A DNA stretch of 64,000 bases from Vigna angularis (taxonomy: Eukaryota > Streptophyta > Magnoliopsida > Fabales > Fabaceae): the NCBI RefSeq assembly GCF_016808095.1, contig NC_068976.1:1384001-1448000 (forward strand), given 5' to 3'. Under the pieces are notes generated by a model. The model was not told the origin of the DNA and searched no databases. It worked only from the letters and a program-made list of their open reading frames with translations. Position 1 is the stretch's first letter. Each line of letters starts with the position of its first letter. Made by a program: the position numbers and the translations under genes. Shown here piece by piece: positions 12,611-25,265 of the stretch.

Positions 12611-12720
12611 AAGATAGAGAGAAGAAGAAGAGAGAAGAGAAGAGGATAAGAAAAGAGAAGAAGAAAAGAAGAGAGAAGAGCAAGAAATGGAGAAGAAAGA
12701 AAAGGAGAAATTGCTAATAG
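12480..12720 (+). repeat. Purine-rich (GA) low-complexity tract
   Basis: About 240 bases almost entirely of A and G with 'gaagaggaag'/'agagaaaag' motifs. It encodes the charged tail of the gag-like ORF and then runs beyond its stop. The three Ser/Leu/Phe-rich open frames on the opposite strand are shadows of this tract. Confidence 0.85.
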
Positions 12721-12828
12721 CAAATTCTATTCTTTCAAAGACTATGAAACCTAAAAGGGAAGGTTTCCAATTCTTTACTTCTTTCAACTATTAATTTCTC
12801 TTCCAAATCAATTGTCATTCAATATTCT

Positions 12829-13083
12829 ATGCAAACTTTTTCAAAATATGGAAATTCAAATCTCGAGTTATTCTTATCTTTAAGGAAAGAAATAACTCAA
12901 GACAAAAGTGAATTTGGACTTCTAAAATTTCAAAAGTCTATAAAACAAAATATTAGAAGTCCTTATTTCCATGCTTTTATAGAAAATTTATTTCTTGGAT
13001 CAATATTAATTGAAGATATATTTGATGTGTATTGCAGATTTGTGTTTGATCCAGGAGGAAGAAAAGTGGATATAAAAGAATAA
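12829..13083 (+). pseudogene. ORF of unknown function in the gag-only remnant
   Basis: An 84-residue open frame between the purine tract and the element's polypurine tract. I do not recognise a domain. Its last codons ('CRFVFDPGGRKVDIKE') lie in the 165-bp segment that is duplicated at 17817. It is probably the decayed 3' end of the element's polyprotein, but this is a guess from position only. Confidence 0.3.
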
Positions 13084-13193
13084 GGTCACTTTAAGATGGC
13101 CATGCTCTCAAGACTGTGTGGAGCTTCTTCATAAGGTGATTGCCAGATTTGGGGACAAATCTTATTTTAAGAGGGAGGGTATGATGGAATCTT
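13029..13193 (+). repeat. 165-bp host duplication, copy A
   Basis: This segment ('gtattgcagatttg' to 'gatggaatctt') recurs at 17817-17981 with four substitutions, all transitions, and no indels. The two copies exactly bracket the LTR at 13201-17816, except for seven extra bases (13194-13200) before the LTR start. Confidence 0.9.
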
Positions 13194-13200
13194 CATAAGC

Positions 13201-16200
13201 TGTCATTGAAGCTATCAAATTAATACTACTTTTCAAGGCAACTTTAGTATTGCCAAGTAGTATTCAAGAAAGTAGACAGGGTTGAAGTAACCTTGAGTCG
13301 TCTCCCAACGAACACGGAATTGCTTTTCAATATCTGTGACTCTTACGAATGCTATGCAATGCTTATGAATAAAAGTAATGGTTGAAGAGTGTTTAAAGAA
13401 TAAATAAGAAACTTAAAAATAGTTACGATGAAATAGGCTAATTCCACTGCTTTTCCAAGATAGATTCATCATCGGTTATTCACGGATAATTGTTCAATTG
13501 ATTATTGTTTAAGTTTCAATTTAATTAAAGTACATTCTTAATTAATTTGAGGGCGATCATGCATTTAACCAAAGTAAATTCTCAATCAAATGCAAAACCT
13601 TTCTAGATTATTCATGTAACATCCCAAAAATACAGTAAAAACCATATAATAGAATTAATTACATTTAATAATATATCAATTCAATCTTATACTAAACAAG
13701 GGCACGGTTTTGGCCAAACGGCCTTACATAGCTTTGCCAAAAGTACATTGTACAAGATTCAAGGGAAACATGATCGAACGGCTTACAAAAGTCAAATTAC
13801 CGATCGGTCAAATAACGAAAGGGAAAGGAAGTAACCGAACGGTCACTTCATGCTAAACTACTAACTACAACCGAACGTCCTACTGTTCGGCCTTTACTTC
13901 CACATCTACGAGGTTCGCGTCTTCCAAAACTTCTTCTTCCAGCGCCTCTTCAAGTAGCGCGCTTCCATCTGCTCACATCCACATGGATGATCATTGCAAA
14001 ACAAGACGAACGTACAACAAGACAACACAAGGAAAACGCAGGGTAAGCTTATGTAATTTAATTCAAGAAAATAACATACGTTTATCAATTCAAACACATC
14101 ATGTACATTTCAACATACTTATACAAACAATGCCTACTACTAGACTGACCGTCCGGACTGTATGAATTCTGTGTAGCTACGACGTTCGTGCACCCGGATG
14201 ATGTAGTAACTGGAATTCTCATCAGCTGCCACTCGAGGTTAGTCCGTTCCGTCCAAAGTACCCCTAAGGACTAGGACCTCCTGCCGTTCCCACACATGAT
14301 CTACCCTCCTCTACGTGAGGACGAGTACTCACGGAACATCAGGATGAACCGCCAGCTAAGCATTTCCACATTCATACTTTACCAATTCCAATATTCATCC
14401 AAGAGTCGTTCCTCCCCGGAACGCTCGTTCAAATCCAAAATCTTACATTCATCTCATATACTCTTCATCCTTCATAACCTTTCACTTAGGTGTCATTTCC
14501 ATCATCTTTTCTAAACATATAAAATAACGAACATTCTGCCCTCTTCATAACGAGAACGAACGATAAAAACGAGACCGATAAAACCTCTCGTTCCATAATG
14601 GAATAAGACCAAGAGAATTACTTTTAGGTTTGAGAATAGCTCGAGTACAACAATATACCATAAATGACGAACGTTATTTACATAGTGAATCAGTTAAATG
14701 AACTGACTACCGTGAATTCAAACCCATACTCACGCAATAATTTAAGTACAGGGGCTCAAGGCCGGATCCAATGAAGGTAGACACGTCAGAACGTTAAATG
14801 ACCATATTTAGAATCATTCATATACAGAAACCGAATGCCAGTCAGTGACCGAGCATGGTAAGAATATGTTACTGAAAATTTGGACGAACGCTATTTCATC
14901 AAGATTGATTATACAAGAAACGGGTACGAGCACTTGGTATAAGATCGAGCACTACTCCTTACAAGCGCTAGGTGTAAGACCGAGCACTAATAAACTTAAA
15001 ATAAAAGGGTTGATAATTATATTAAGTTACTATTGAAGTGGTGTTTACGAACAACGAGAATATACAAGTACATATACATATATTAGGTTTATCACATTAG
15101 ATTCAGGCCCCACTATGCTTGGCCGAATGCTCAAGCATAGTATTACCACACGAAGGCGCTCGTCCTACACTAGGATTCTCTCCAAATGAAAGAATCCCGT
15201 TTCAACTAAGTCCACTAGGAAAACCGAACTGTCAATGACCATTCAGTGACGAACGTACCTTATCATAGTGATATCTCATATACAGAATCTTTTACATTCA
15301 AACTCATTTTTCTTAACTTATAACTTCATAACTTTAGAACTTTATAAAATTCCTATCATAATCAATTTTCATATCTCATACAACACATATCATATAAGTT
15401 TCATATATTTCATACATTATAACCTAATCCATTCATATTTCATTTCATCTCATCCAATAAACGAACGTTCATTCCATACAATCATTTCAACCATCATGCA
15501 TCAAACTCATTCAATCAATTAAACGAACATTCAGACAGTTCAACAGCAAACAAATCAAATTAAATTAAATAAGCTTCCCTTACCTCTTAAAGTGAACGAA
15601 CGTACTAAGGTAAAATACTCTTCGTCTGACTGAGTTCCCTTCTACCCTTATGTTCCACTCCTCTTTAAACTAATTCAAACATCCAATAAACCAACAGAGA
15701 CTCAGACAGGATAACAGCATGCAACCAGAGCTTGGTTTGCATGTATCAGAAAAACGGACGGATAGGCATAAAGAAACTTACCAATTTCAGAATTCAGATT
15801 TGTTCGGTTCAAAGTGAAGCTTGAGACGCCGGGAGTGCTCCTACGGTCTCTGAATGAGGATCGGAGAAGAGAAAGATGAGTTACAGTAGAGTGAAAGGAG
15901 AGTTTTCTAGAGAGAAGAAGGAGAAAATGAAAGATCAGATTTTTGGAAGAAGAAGGGTGCATGCAGAGAGAGTGGGAAGGAGGTTTCAAAAATCATTTTT
16001 TCTTCCCACGTAAAACGAGCGTCCGCTCTTCTGCTGACACTTGCATCCCACTATCTGATTTCAGATCCTCGTTTCTTGACACCTGGCATCTGTGTAGAGG
16101 GTTTTGGGTGCGTTTTAAATGAGCTGACAGGAGGGGTTTTGGGTGCATAATTACGAGGTCTGACAATTCACAATAAATTCAACCAAAGTACATTCTCAAT

Positions 16201-17816
16201 CAAATTCTATTGTGTTTAATCATGTCTATTCTTAAATCTCCTAACCAAATTAAAAGCTAATCAATCAAAGTAAATTCTCAATTGATTATAGTTGAAATTA
16301 TTACTAATCAATCAAAGTACATTCTCAATTGATAGTAAAAACCATTTAATCATATGAAAGTTCCTAAATTAAATCAAAGTAGATTCTCAATTTAAACCTA
16401 GAAACCCTAAAACTCATATAATCAATATGCATGTAGATTCAAACACATTATGATGCAACAATCTTTGCTTTTATCAAGATAGAGAGTTGAAAGACATAGA
16501 GAGAACAACTTAAATTAATAATAAAAGTAAACAATTGCATTAACTGAGCGTAACCTCAGAATCCATCATAGAATTACAGTAGAATAGTCCTAGATGCTTA
16601 GCTCTCCATGAATGGAGTTGAATACAAGATGAAAGAAAAGTGAGAGGAGTATGAGAGAATGAATGAAGTGAAGTCCCACGGGTCTCTTTAAATAGGCTTG
16701 ATTGGGCTTGGACTCTGAATATTCAGTTGATAGAATTTTTTATCTTATATCTTCCAAATAACTAAAAGATTTAAATAATTATAACATTATTTGGAAGATA
16801 TTTTCTGTTGATATTCCCAATTTAAATTAATTCAACAACTGAATTTTATTTTTTTATCTTTTCTGACTTTCTAAAATTACACAAATGCCCTAAAATTTCC
16901 TCTATCTGCACTTTAGCCCCTTTTGAATTTCTGAAATTGCAAGAAAACCCCTCAGTTGACCACCCTTGATCAGATTCAAACAGCATTGACCACTTTTGAC
17001 CAGAGAAACATGCCCAATGAGGGACTGACACGTGTCAACCCCTTTCCCACCCAAAATTAGGGTTTCAGATTGGGGAAAGCTTCTATACCGCCGCGTTGCG
17101 TTTTTGGTTCCTGATTGGTTTTTTGTTTGCAGGTTTGGGGTTGGAGGTGACGGCGAGGATGCATTCTGCAGCGGCGTGATGGTGATGATTTCGGAGGAGG
17201 AGGCGTACAATGCTCCGGCGATGGTGGATCTCGCGATGAAGGTCTTCGCGATTCTGGGATTTAGGTTGCTGCAGGTGCGAGTTCGTGGTTGCGGCGGCCA
17301 TAGTGGCGCGAATGGAGAAATCGCGAAGTGAGACGCGATGAAGATCGCGATTTTGGGTGGCTAGTTCTCACAGTTTTGATGGATGGTGTGCCAGCGGATG
17401 GAGAAGATGAACGGTGGTGATGGTTGATGGTGGTTGTCCGGCGAGACACTCGTGCAAGGATGGTTATTGGCCGTGGAAGAAGGTGGTTTGCGCGTGAGAA
17501 GAATGGTGTCGCGGCGGCTGGCAAGGGTAAAGTTTGCCTGTTTGGCCCATCTGTACATTATTTTCCAAATAAAACCTGATTTGGGCCTTGAATTGCCAAT
17601 TGAACCAATAGAATTTATAATCTCAGCTGCACAAATAAACATTAGAACATCCAAGAATAATTTATGCGCTAAAACTCACTTTTTATGTCTCTTTATTTCC
17701 CAAACCCAACAATTCCAATCATCACAAATTCATTTAAAATCAACCATTTAAGCACAATTATCTCATCAAAATTTGAATTTTAAAGCATAAATATGGGCAT
17801 AAATATGCACTCATCA
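13201..17816 (-). mobile_element. Solo LTR, Athila-like, with another solo LTR inside
   Basis: The segment starts TGTCATTGAAGC and ends TGCACTCATCA. As in other antisense Athila-type LTRs in this window, 'gtcgtctccca' lies near the start and the end reads 'catca'. Removing the nested solo LTR (13615-16165) and its target duplication leaves about 2.06 kb with no gag, pol, primer-binding site or polypurine tract, so I call it a solo LTR. It is not flanked by a 5-bp target duplication (TAAGC versus GTATT) but by a 165-bp duplication of the host element. A GC-rich stretch at 17090-17340 gives several open frames but no recognisable domain. Confidence 0.7.
13615..16165. mobile_element. Solo LTR of 2.55 kb, TSD ATTCA
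   Basis: The segment starts TGTAACATCCC and ends GAGGTCTGACA. It is bracketed by the perfect 5-bp repeat ATTCA (13610-13614 and 16166-16170). Joining the flanks restores the surrounding LTR sequence, which has 'caaagta(a/c)attctcaatcaaa' on both sides. The long LTR is related to 1-1740. Its coding orientation is not certain. Confidence 0.88.
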
Positions 17817-17981
17817 GTATTGCAGGTTTGTGTTTGATCCAGGAGGAAGAAAAGTGGATATAAAAGAATAAGGTCACTCTAAGATGGCCATGCTCTCAAG
17901 ACTGTGTGGAGCTTCTTCATAAGGCGATTGCCAGATTTAGGGACAAATCTTATTTTAAGAGGGAGGGTATGATGGAATCTT
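17817..17981 (+). repeat. 165-bp host duplication, copy B
   Basis: Second copy of 13029-13193. Here the sequence continues beyond 'gatggaatctt' into 'gcctgacgtacc', apparently the host's own LTR, while copy A stops at the inserted LTR. Confidence 0.9.
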
Positions 17982-19050
17982 GCCTGACGTACCTCCTTTA
18001 GTGTTCTCTTTTTGTATTTTTACATTTTATTGTATACGTGTATCAGCTTGAAAGGATCATGGGTTACTATAAATACCCAGCTCCTCTCTTTGTAATGGAC
18101 ACTTTTGAGATTAATGAGAATTGAGTTTTCTGAATCAGAAACTACTCTCTCTTGAAAGTCAAAGGCTAGAGAGTTCAAAGACTCCCTCTAGCCACCTTCC
18201 AAGCACACACTCTCACTTCCATTTTCCAATTTCCACCGTGCTTCTCTCTCACATCACCATTGCTCCAATCTGCTTCAGACTAGTGGCGTCAGTGCTCTAC
18301 AGCCACGCGTCAACCTTTCTCTCGCGCACACCATCGCCACATTTTCATTGCATTTCATTGTCGCGTGTCCTTCCACCACGAAACAGAACTTCATTTCTCC
18401 ATATCTCAGAAACCACATCTTTCATTCTTGCTCTCGAGCTCCTCACTGTAAGTCACATTTTCCATCACAGGTTCATATCTTCTTCCACTTTCACCGAACA
18501 CAGTCATCCAAACTTAGGGTTTCTTCCTCCTTTTGCATTTTTCTTCCAATTTGACCGGTTAAATCCTCTTTTACTCCGTTTAAAACACCTTTCCACCGAT
18601 TGATCTTCGATTTCCACCGATTAAACCTCCATTCACACCGATTAATCGGTCAGTTTAGTGATTCCTCACCGTTTTAGGGTTTCCTTCATGTTTCTAAGGT
18701 TTTCCACCAATTAAACCTCGGTCTAGGGTTTTGTTGTGTTCGCTCTCAGTTTTCCTTAGATTTCATTCAAGTAATTCCTCGATCTCGTGTACCTCATCAT
18801 TCCGTGCGTCTTTACTCGTCGGAGGGAGCTTCGAGGAGTTCGCATCGCGCCTTCGGTCACTTCTCGGAGCCGCTCTTCCATCAACATCAATTTAACGTCT
18901 CCTGATATGACGTCGACTTCGAATTCAATGTGAAAGGCCAAAATACAACTTTGTACTAGTGATCACTTTCTCATACAACAAGATTCTTTCTCTAGTATTC
19001 TTTTCTCTTCTCCATACCTTGGATTTTTATGCTTTCGGTTCAACATCCTA
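17970..19050 (+). mobile_element. 3' LTR-like sequence of the gag-only gypsy remnant
   Basis: After the polypurine tract 'ttaagagggagggta', TGATGGAATCTTGCCTG begins an LTR-like region with a TATA-like box ('actataaataccc', near 18066). The pyrimidine-rich open frame at 18121-18603 lies here and has no domain. The right boundary (possibly 'ggttcaaca' near 19049) is uncertain, because no matching 5' LTR was found upstream. Confidence 0.45.
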
Positions 19051-20899
19051 AAGTTTCTTCTTCTATGTTAAACCTTTTCACCTTTTCAGTATACTCTGAT
19101 ATATCAGACTGCATGCAATAGTATATATACTATTGATTGGTAATTATTATGCAGACGTTAGATGAGAGAATCCTCCATTTGAATAAAGGAACTCAATGTT
19201 TCAACCTCCATTATTAGAATAAAATTATAGCTTTTGAAGTTAAATTGACTTTCTACCAGATACTTTTAAAAATAGGAAAAATGTTGGAAATTAACATCGT
19301 TCTTCAATTTCATCGGATAGAACCAAAAATATATTAAGTTATATTAAGGAGATTACGTAATAACATCAATAAAGATGTATGAAGTTAGCCATACTTTTGT
19401 TATGTAAGCGTCTTGCACAAGGAGGAATATCATCATTATTTTGACGTAAAGGATTTAGTTACATATTAAAATAAAAAGAAAGGTTGAAAAGCTGAAAAAT
19501 CAAGATGGACTAAGAAAGAATGGAGGAAGCCTTTGTTGTATTTTGGTTTTGTGCATGTTAGATGCTCATGTTGTAATTATGACACATGACTATGTCAACT
19601 TTTCATGACATGCTAAGTGACCCTATCCAACATCAAATCTTAGACTTTCCCTAAAAGTGGAAAATGCTCACCTAGATATGTAATATCACATGAAATGCTC
19701 GGATTAATCTCCCAGCATTTTACTTGAAACTCATTCTCATCATTAGGCACATTACCTAATATTAGAGGGGTTCCATAAAATTGTAAAGTCTTTAGAGGCA
19801 ATAAAATCCTATGATATTTAGACTTTTGAATTCTCATTCCCTTAGCGAGAATAATATTGAAGTTAATCCACTTTGATTGATAACAAAAATTAAAATTAGA
19901 TAAATTTATTACTTTATAGACAAAGTTAAATATGTATCTTAACAAAAATTAAAATTAGAATTCTTTAAATAAATCTATTTTTTTATAGATAAAGTTAAAT
20001 ATATATGTGTCATAGTGGTAGGTTTACCTAAAAGTAGTTATTATTTACATAGAAATATGAAGACCTTATACATTAAAGAATTCGAATTTTATATTTTATC
20101 ATTTTAGAGTTCGAAGACACTTTATTTGTAACTGATTACTTCTCTTAATGTTATAATTAATTAAGTTTTTTATTATCTCTTTTTTTTTCTAACTTTTAGT
20201 TTGTTAATTCTATTGACTATTAGGTTGATTTGATTATTCTAAAAACACTAACTCAAATAAGATCCTATTAGAATATAATCTAAATCCGTAGTCTTTAGCA
20301 ATAAATAAGAGTTTATTTTAGTATTAAAGAGATTATCGAAGTTCTTCAAATTTAAATTTCACATGACTACTTCTTGAAAAATGTTTTGGGTATTAGGATC
20401 AACAATTTATTGTATTGTAAATGAATTGAAGGTTCGAATATTTGTTCTTATGTCATTGTTCAACCTATTCGTTTATGTCGAGAGGTTACCTGCAGAGGAT
20501 ATTCTGATTTTAAAATGAGTAAAGGTTTCGCTACTCAAGCAATTAATACATATTAAATGTCATTACCTACCTCTTTACCTAAAATATGTATTTATAGATT
20601 TTGGAATGAGTTTTGCGTTAACAACGACCTAATTATGGTCCAATTGTTATAATCACACTTTGTCCTAAGTTATGGGTGGTAAGTGTCATGTGGGAACTGA
20701 CTTACTGAGTTTATGCTTCTTTGGTACCTTTTCTATGCAGCTTGAGAGCTCCCTCCCCCTACGAAACCTTAAGTAATTGTGTGGATGTTATCCTTTGCTT
20801 GAGTAGGGTTAGGTTGGATGATCTGGCTCCAAATGACTAGTTGCGCTATGGTGGTTTTCTTATCTTGAACGAGCTCAGGCCTTGGGATTTGGAAGACCA
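19051..20899. other. AT-rich intergenic DNA, no gene seen
   Basis: No open frame with family features, RNA gene or transposon terminus was recognised. The 101-residue minus-strand frame at 19640-19945 has no domain that I can name. Confidence 0.5.
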
Positions 20900-21213
20900 T
20901 GTTGGGCTAATCCGGTTGTCCTCAACCTCTTCTTGCAAAATTGTTTAGTCCTCAACCCTGACCCCAATTGAAGAAGTTGTTGCATCCTCTGGCTCGATCG
21001 TAGCTTCCCATTTAAATGGAACGGGCTAAAGCTTCGATTGGATTATCTCTTCAATGACATCCTTTAGATGGGGACATTCATCGGTGATGTGTCCAATTCT
21101 TTAATGGTAGGAACACATTTTAGTGGGGTCATCCTTGGGGGTATAGGGAGTGTACTGTGTATATCGAGTTGGAAACCGATAAAGGGTGTTGTTCTTCCTA
21201 TTCCTTCCTACTA

Positions 21214-21561
21214 CTATGTTGTTTGGCTTTTTTGCCCTTTATTTTCTTCAATAACAATGTACTTGGTCGCTCGCTCCCTGAGATCATCCATGTTGTTTAG
21301 TCTCTCTATAAAGAGGGAGTCTGAGAAGGGCTTGGTTGTAGACCACAAATTAACGAGTGTATAATCATCGATTGAGTAAGGTCTGAGATCGCTATCGTTG
21401 TCGTGGGGAACCTTTCCAGGAAATTCTAGAGGGTTTTGTTTTCCTCTTGCTTTATTTATTTTAGGGTTTCCAACAAGGAGCATCACTTTGTGATCTGCAA
21501 ATAGGGCTTTAAACATGGTACTCAAAGCTTCAAAGGAATCCACCGAGTACGATGATAGCAT
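21214..21561 (-). pseudogene. Ty3-gypsy gag fragment
   Basis: The 115-residue frame contains 'TTKPFSDSLFIERLNNMDDLRERATKYIVIEEN', shown here only in part: a 'PFSDSL' block, then 'MDDLRERATKYI' and 'EEN'. This is the typical C-terminal part of plant gypsy gag, where 'SMDDLRARAxKYIxxEE' is common. Stops and frameshifts border it on both sides, so it is a relic. It is encoded antisense, in the same direction as the primer-binding motif at 23641. Confidence 0.65.
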
Positions 21562-22199
21562 GTAATACTAATCTAGGGTCGGCCCATCTAGGGTAGTTGG
21601 AAACAACCTATAAACAACTCTATCATTTTGTGTGTGGATTTTGAACTAGATTAAATATGCTTTTAGATGTGTGGCCGGGTTGGTTACGTGGTCATATTTA
21701 TGAATGTTGATGATGACTCCCTCAAGCATGTGTGTCTGAGCCACTTCTGTCATGAAAAGGTGAAAGTTCTCCACATGGTCAGTCTTGATTCTGAAGTCTA
21801 GGTTGTGCTTCTAGGAAGCTCAATGTCTTTCCTTATCTATCAGCCTACCGGGGTGTCCTGTGGAATCCTAAGACTCCATTGATTTCGCGTCTTGATGTTG
21901 GCTACGATGTTTGCATCAATCGAGATCTCGTTCGGAGTGGAATGATCATCCTAGGCTTTCTCTAATTTTGTGTCAGGTTGACCTGCTCCTCCTGCCCCTT
22001 CAAGCTCGACGTTAAGGAGATCAGTTTCAGATTTCATGCGAATTTCACTGGGCTGGCGAGTTGTCCTCTATCCCAAAATTACGAGGGCCTTCCTCGAGGG
22101 AATCGGGTTGAGGCCAAGGTGGTGATTTCTGATTCTCCAAGCTAGTCAGTTTCTATTAAAGCTCTTGGAGTTCATAGAGGTCGACCTGATGTTGGGAGC

Positions 22200-23460
22200 T
22201 GTTAAACCCTCGACAAGTGTAACCGAATCGTATCAAGTAATAAACCTGGTAAGACCAAGTATTGTTCTCTCATAGGACTCACGGCCTAGACAGTTGTGTG
22301 GTTTATTGATTAGCTAAGACTGTCAAAACCGATTGATTAAGATTTAAATGCAAATACTCAAAAGTAAATATGAATGCATGGATTGATCAATGGTAAGAAG
22401 AAACAAAACAAATGAATTGAAATATATGGATGATTATGTTGTTGGGGTTTATCAATTTCATCCTATCTACTCTCATGTATTTAGGAATTCATCTTTCTTC
22501 ATTAATTGTTAATGCCACTTTCTAAATTACCTTAAACCCGATATCTCGGCGAAGAAAGCCTAATCATAATCACTAGTTTACAATGTCTTGTCTCCCTAGC
22601 AATTAATCATGCATTATAGTGAACAAAAGCTTAAAGGCAACCAACCATCATACTCTTATGTCTAGGTTTATACTACTATTGGGAGAGATTCCCCGGATCT
22701 AGATTTCCCCGTATATGTCCATATCGACAAAATCAATGATCATGACATCAAATGAGTTAAACAATGCATGCTTTGAGCAAAGAGGAAAAATCCTAACAAT
22801 TAACGAAAGAAAGCATGTATCTTAAAGAAGATTTTGAAGAACAAATTCCATACATGAGAGTTTCAAAAGGATTACATTGATTCCCCAACAACAATAAATG
22901 TTTAGTTCACCATATTCATGGTGAAACTATATGAATTACAATGAAAGAGGGAAAAGATAGAACCTTAGAATGTTGAGAAAGGAGCCTTAGCATCCAAAAT
23001 CCTCCTCTAAGCGGTGAAAGAGTGTGTTTGTGTTTTGTTCCAACCAAAGATGACTGACCTAGGTTAACTAAAACCTTATATAGTATTCTAAAAATTACAG
23101 AAAAGTAGGCCCAAGCCCATAAAAGTGGCGCTCAACGATAAATACCGCTCAGCGGCAATAGCGCGTCTTCTATTCTGCCCCTTAGTTGCATTTTTACCCT
23201 TAGCGGTGCCAACTGGTACTTGCGGCTTCTCTTCTTTTGCACTTTTTGTGTCCTTTTCTGATTCCATCTCTGTCCCACTTCACTTCTTTCATCAAATTCA
23301 TCTCAAAATCTGTAAAAACAAGGAAATCAAGCATAAAACCTGTCCAACTCTCTTATTTCCAAAACTAAAGCAAAAACATGAGTTAAAGCTTTCTAAGTTA
23401 AAAAGGGTTGATTGATTATCGAAATTAAGTATATAAATAACGATTTTTCAACCGTTATCA
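22200..23460 (-). mobile_element. Solo LTR, Athila-like, TSD GGAGC
   Basis: The segment starts TGTTAAACCCTCGACAAG and ends CAACCGTTATCA. It is flanked by the perfect direct repeat GGAGC (22195-22199 and 23461-23465). The first ~60 bp resemble the start of the LTRs at 45610, 52151 and 53560: 'tgtt(a/g)a(a/g)acc', 'caagtaataaac' and 'ggtaag' occur at matching spacing. It is thus a distant relative of those, in the same antisense orientation. No internal region remains. Confidence 0.9.
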
Positions 23461-23640
23461 GGAGCGTCTTTTTTCAAGCTCGACATTGTAATGTTTGCGT
23501 TGTTCATTATTTTGCTGGATAAACGCTTGCACTTGGTCCTAAAGGGCCACCACTGAGTTGGATTCCATCTCATAGGAAAGTTGGGCTTGGCTTCAAATGG
23601 TAACCTTGGGTAGGTAAGGCCGGGGAAAATTTTTTACCAA

Positions 23641-23661
23641 CGTCTCATAGTGGGCGCCAAA
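23641..23661 (-). promoter_or_regulatory. Primer-binding site of antisense gypsy element
   Basis: Minus-strand TTTGGCGCCCACTATGAGA lies directly after the LTR end at 23662. 'TGGCGCC' starts are typical of gypsy primer-binding sites in plants. Confidence 0.65.
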
Positions 23662-23964
23662 TGATCTTACCGAAATCTAGAGTTGGCAAAATGTGATTGG
23701 ATTGGAGAATCCTAACATATGCTCCTAAAGGTTGAAAAGTGGGAGAAGATCCACCTATAAAAGACTCTCTGATGCTTAAGTGAGTCAGAGATTTTGGACC
23801 TTTTATGCATAGAATAGTAAGTATGAGTTTCAAAGTATCTTTCTTGATAAAATACCATGTGTATTTATAGAGTCTCTCACCCTATGTCATTTATGTGATT
23901 TAAATAGACAATATCATTGGTTAGATATATGATATTAAAAGATATTAATGAATATTAAAAGATA

Positions 23965-24141
23965 AGTTGAATATAGTGAAAAACTATATATGGAATTAAT
24001 CTCTCTTGTGTTGAATATACACATAGGGTACTCTATTTAGAATAAAAGAAATATGGATTATGCCCAAACCACAAATAAGAAATAATAATGAACTAATCAA
24101 AGATAAAATATAAAGATAAGATAAATATAATATATCTTACA
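23965..24141 (-). repeat. 3' LTR of antisense copia element
   Basis: The LTR runs from 'gttgaatatagtg' to 'atatatcttaca', with the first base changed from the expected T to A. It pairs with 39353-39515. Divergence between the two LTRs is obvious by eye, so this insertion is much older than the element nested in it at 25266. Confidence 0.75.
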
Positions 24142-25260
24142 CTCTCCCTTAAGCTGGTGCAGACAAATCATATATACCAAGCGTGTTACAAATATAATCA
24201 ATTCTCGACACCCGTGAAGGCTTGGTGAAAATATCTGCTAACTAATCACTTGAATTAATGAACTTAGTCTTGATATCTCCATATACAATCTTTTCTCAAA
24301 TAAAATGACAGTTAATCTCAATGTGTTTAGTCCTCTCATGAAAGACACGATTAGAACTAATATGAAGAGTAGCCTAATTGTCACATATAAGCGTCATTTG
24401 AGTGACATCTCCAAATTGTAACTCTTTAAGCAATTTCTTAAGCCAAACAAGTTCACAAGTGGCTAAGACCATAGCTCTATATTTTTCTTCTACATTAGAT
24501 CTTGCAACACCATTCTATTTCTTGATTTTCCAAGAGATCAAGTTATCATCAATGGAGACACAATATATGGATATAGACCTTCTACCAGAAAGAGAGCATG
24601 CCCAATCAACATCTGAATAACAAACCACTCTTGTATGGTTATTATAATCATATAACAATCATTTTCTAGGAGATCCTTTAATGTATTTTAATATACGTAT
24701 AATTGTATTCCAATGATATTTACACATGGAATTAAGGGATTGACTTACCACACTAATTGAAAAGGAAATGTCAAGACGGTTAACTATATGATAATTCAAT
24801 TTTCCAACTAGTCTTCTATATCTCGCAGGGTCGAATATAGGTTCCCCTTATTTTGGTAGAAGTTTAGTATTAGGATCCATAGGTATGTTAATAGATTTTG
24901 AATTCATCAACTCAACTTCCTCAAAAATATCCAATGCATACTTCCTTTGAGATATAACAATACCATCGTTGGATTGTGCCACCTCAATTCCCAAGAAATA
25001 TCTAAGTTTGCCAAGATCTTTAGTCTGAAAATGGTTGCAAAGATGTTGTTTAATTTAAGAGATGTCACGATTGTCACTTCTTGTAAGAACGATGTCATCA
25101 ACATATACTATCAAGTAGACACATCTAACACTTGAGTGATGGTAAAAGACTGATTGGTTTTGCACACACTAGTTCATACCAAATTGTTGAACAACGTTAC
25201 TAAATTTTCCAAATCATGCCCTAGGAGACTATTTTAGGCCATGTAAGTATTTGTGAAGAC
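24142..25260 (-). pseudogene. Copia reverse transcriptase/RNase H, 3' part
   Basis: The minus strand encodes the end of the pol polyprotein. It can be matched codon by codon to the RNase H region of the plus-strand copia at 55980-56200; the opposite-strand shadow frames at 24402-24620 and 55980-56198 are visibly homologous. Further left in sense, pieces of the reverse transcriptase C-terminus follow. Several stops and frameshifts make it non-functional. The region is cut at 25265 by the gag-only element and resumes at 33098. Confidence 0.75.
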
Positions 25261-25265
25261 GACAT

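Larger units (their letters stand above)
11461..13181 (+). mobile_element. Remnant of a gag-only Ty3-gypsy-like element
   Basis: A leader-like region (11461-12088) is followed by a gag-type ORF at 12089. It ends in a purine-rich tract 'ttaagagggagggta' that runs straight into 'TGATGGAATCTT', the expected order of polypurine tract and 3' LTR start. There is no protease, reverse transcriptase or integrase between gag and the tract. The last 165 bp are repeated at 17817-17981 on the far side of an inserted LTR. The 5' boundary and 5' LTR were not identified. Confidence 0.6.
20900..23964 (-). mobile_element. Decayed antisense Ty3-gypsy element, 5' part
   Basis: Read on the minus strand, an LTR end is followed by the primer-binding-type motif TTTGGCGCCCACTATGAGA (23641-23661) and then a gag region ending near 20900. 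The LTR begins at 23662 (TGATCTTACCG) and is cut at 23964 by the copia element. Reading frames are broken throughout. Protease and polymerase domains were not found to the left, so the element is truncated. A solo LTR sits in its leader/gag region (22200-23460). Confidence 0.65.

Noticed and set aside
12433..12787. Three overlapping Ser/Leu/Phe-rich frames on the minus strand
   Set aside because: They are translations of the GA-rich tract that encodes the charged gag tail on the plus strand.
17032..17331. GC-rich open frame as a possible host gene exon
   Set aside because: No domain or splice pattern; it lies inside a solo LTR, and similar GC-rich blocks occur in related LTRs.
18121..18603. 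160-residue Ser/His/Phe-rich open frame
   Set aside because: It lies in LTR-like pyrimidine-rich sequence after a polypurine tract and has no recognisable domain.
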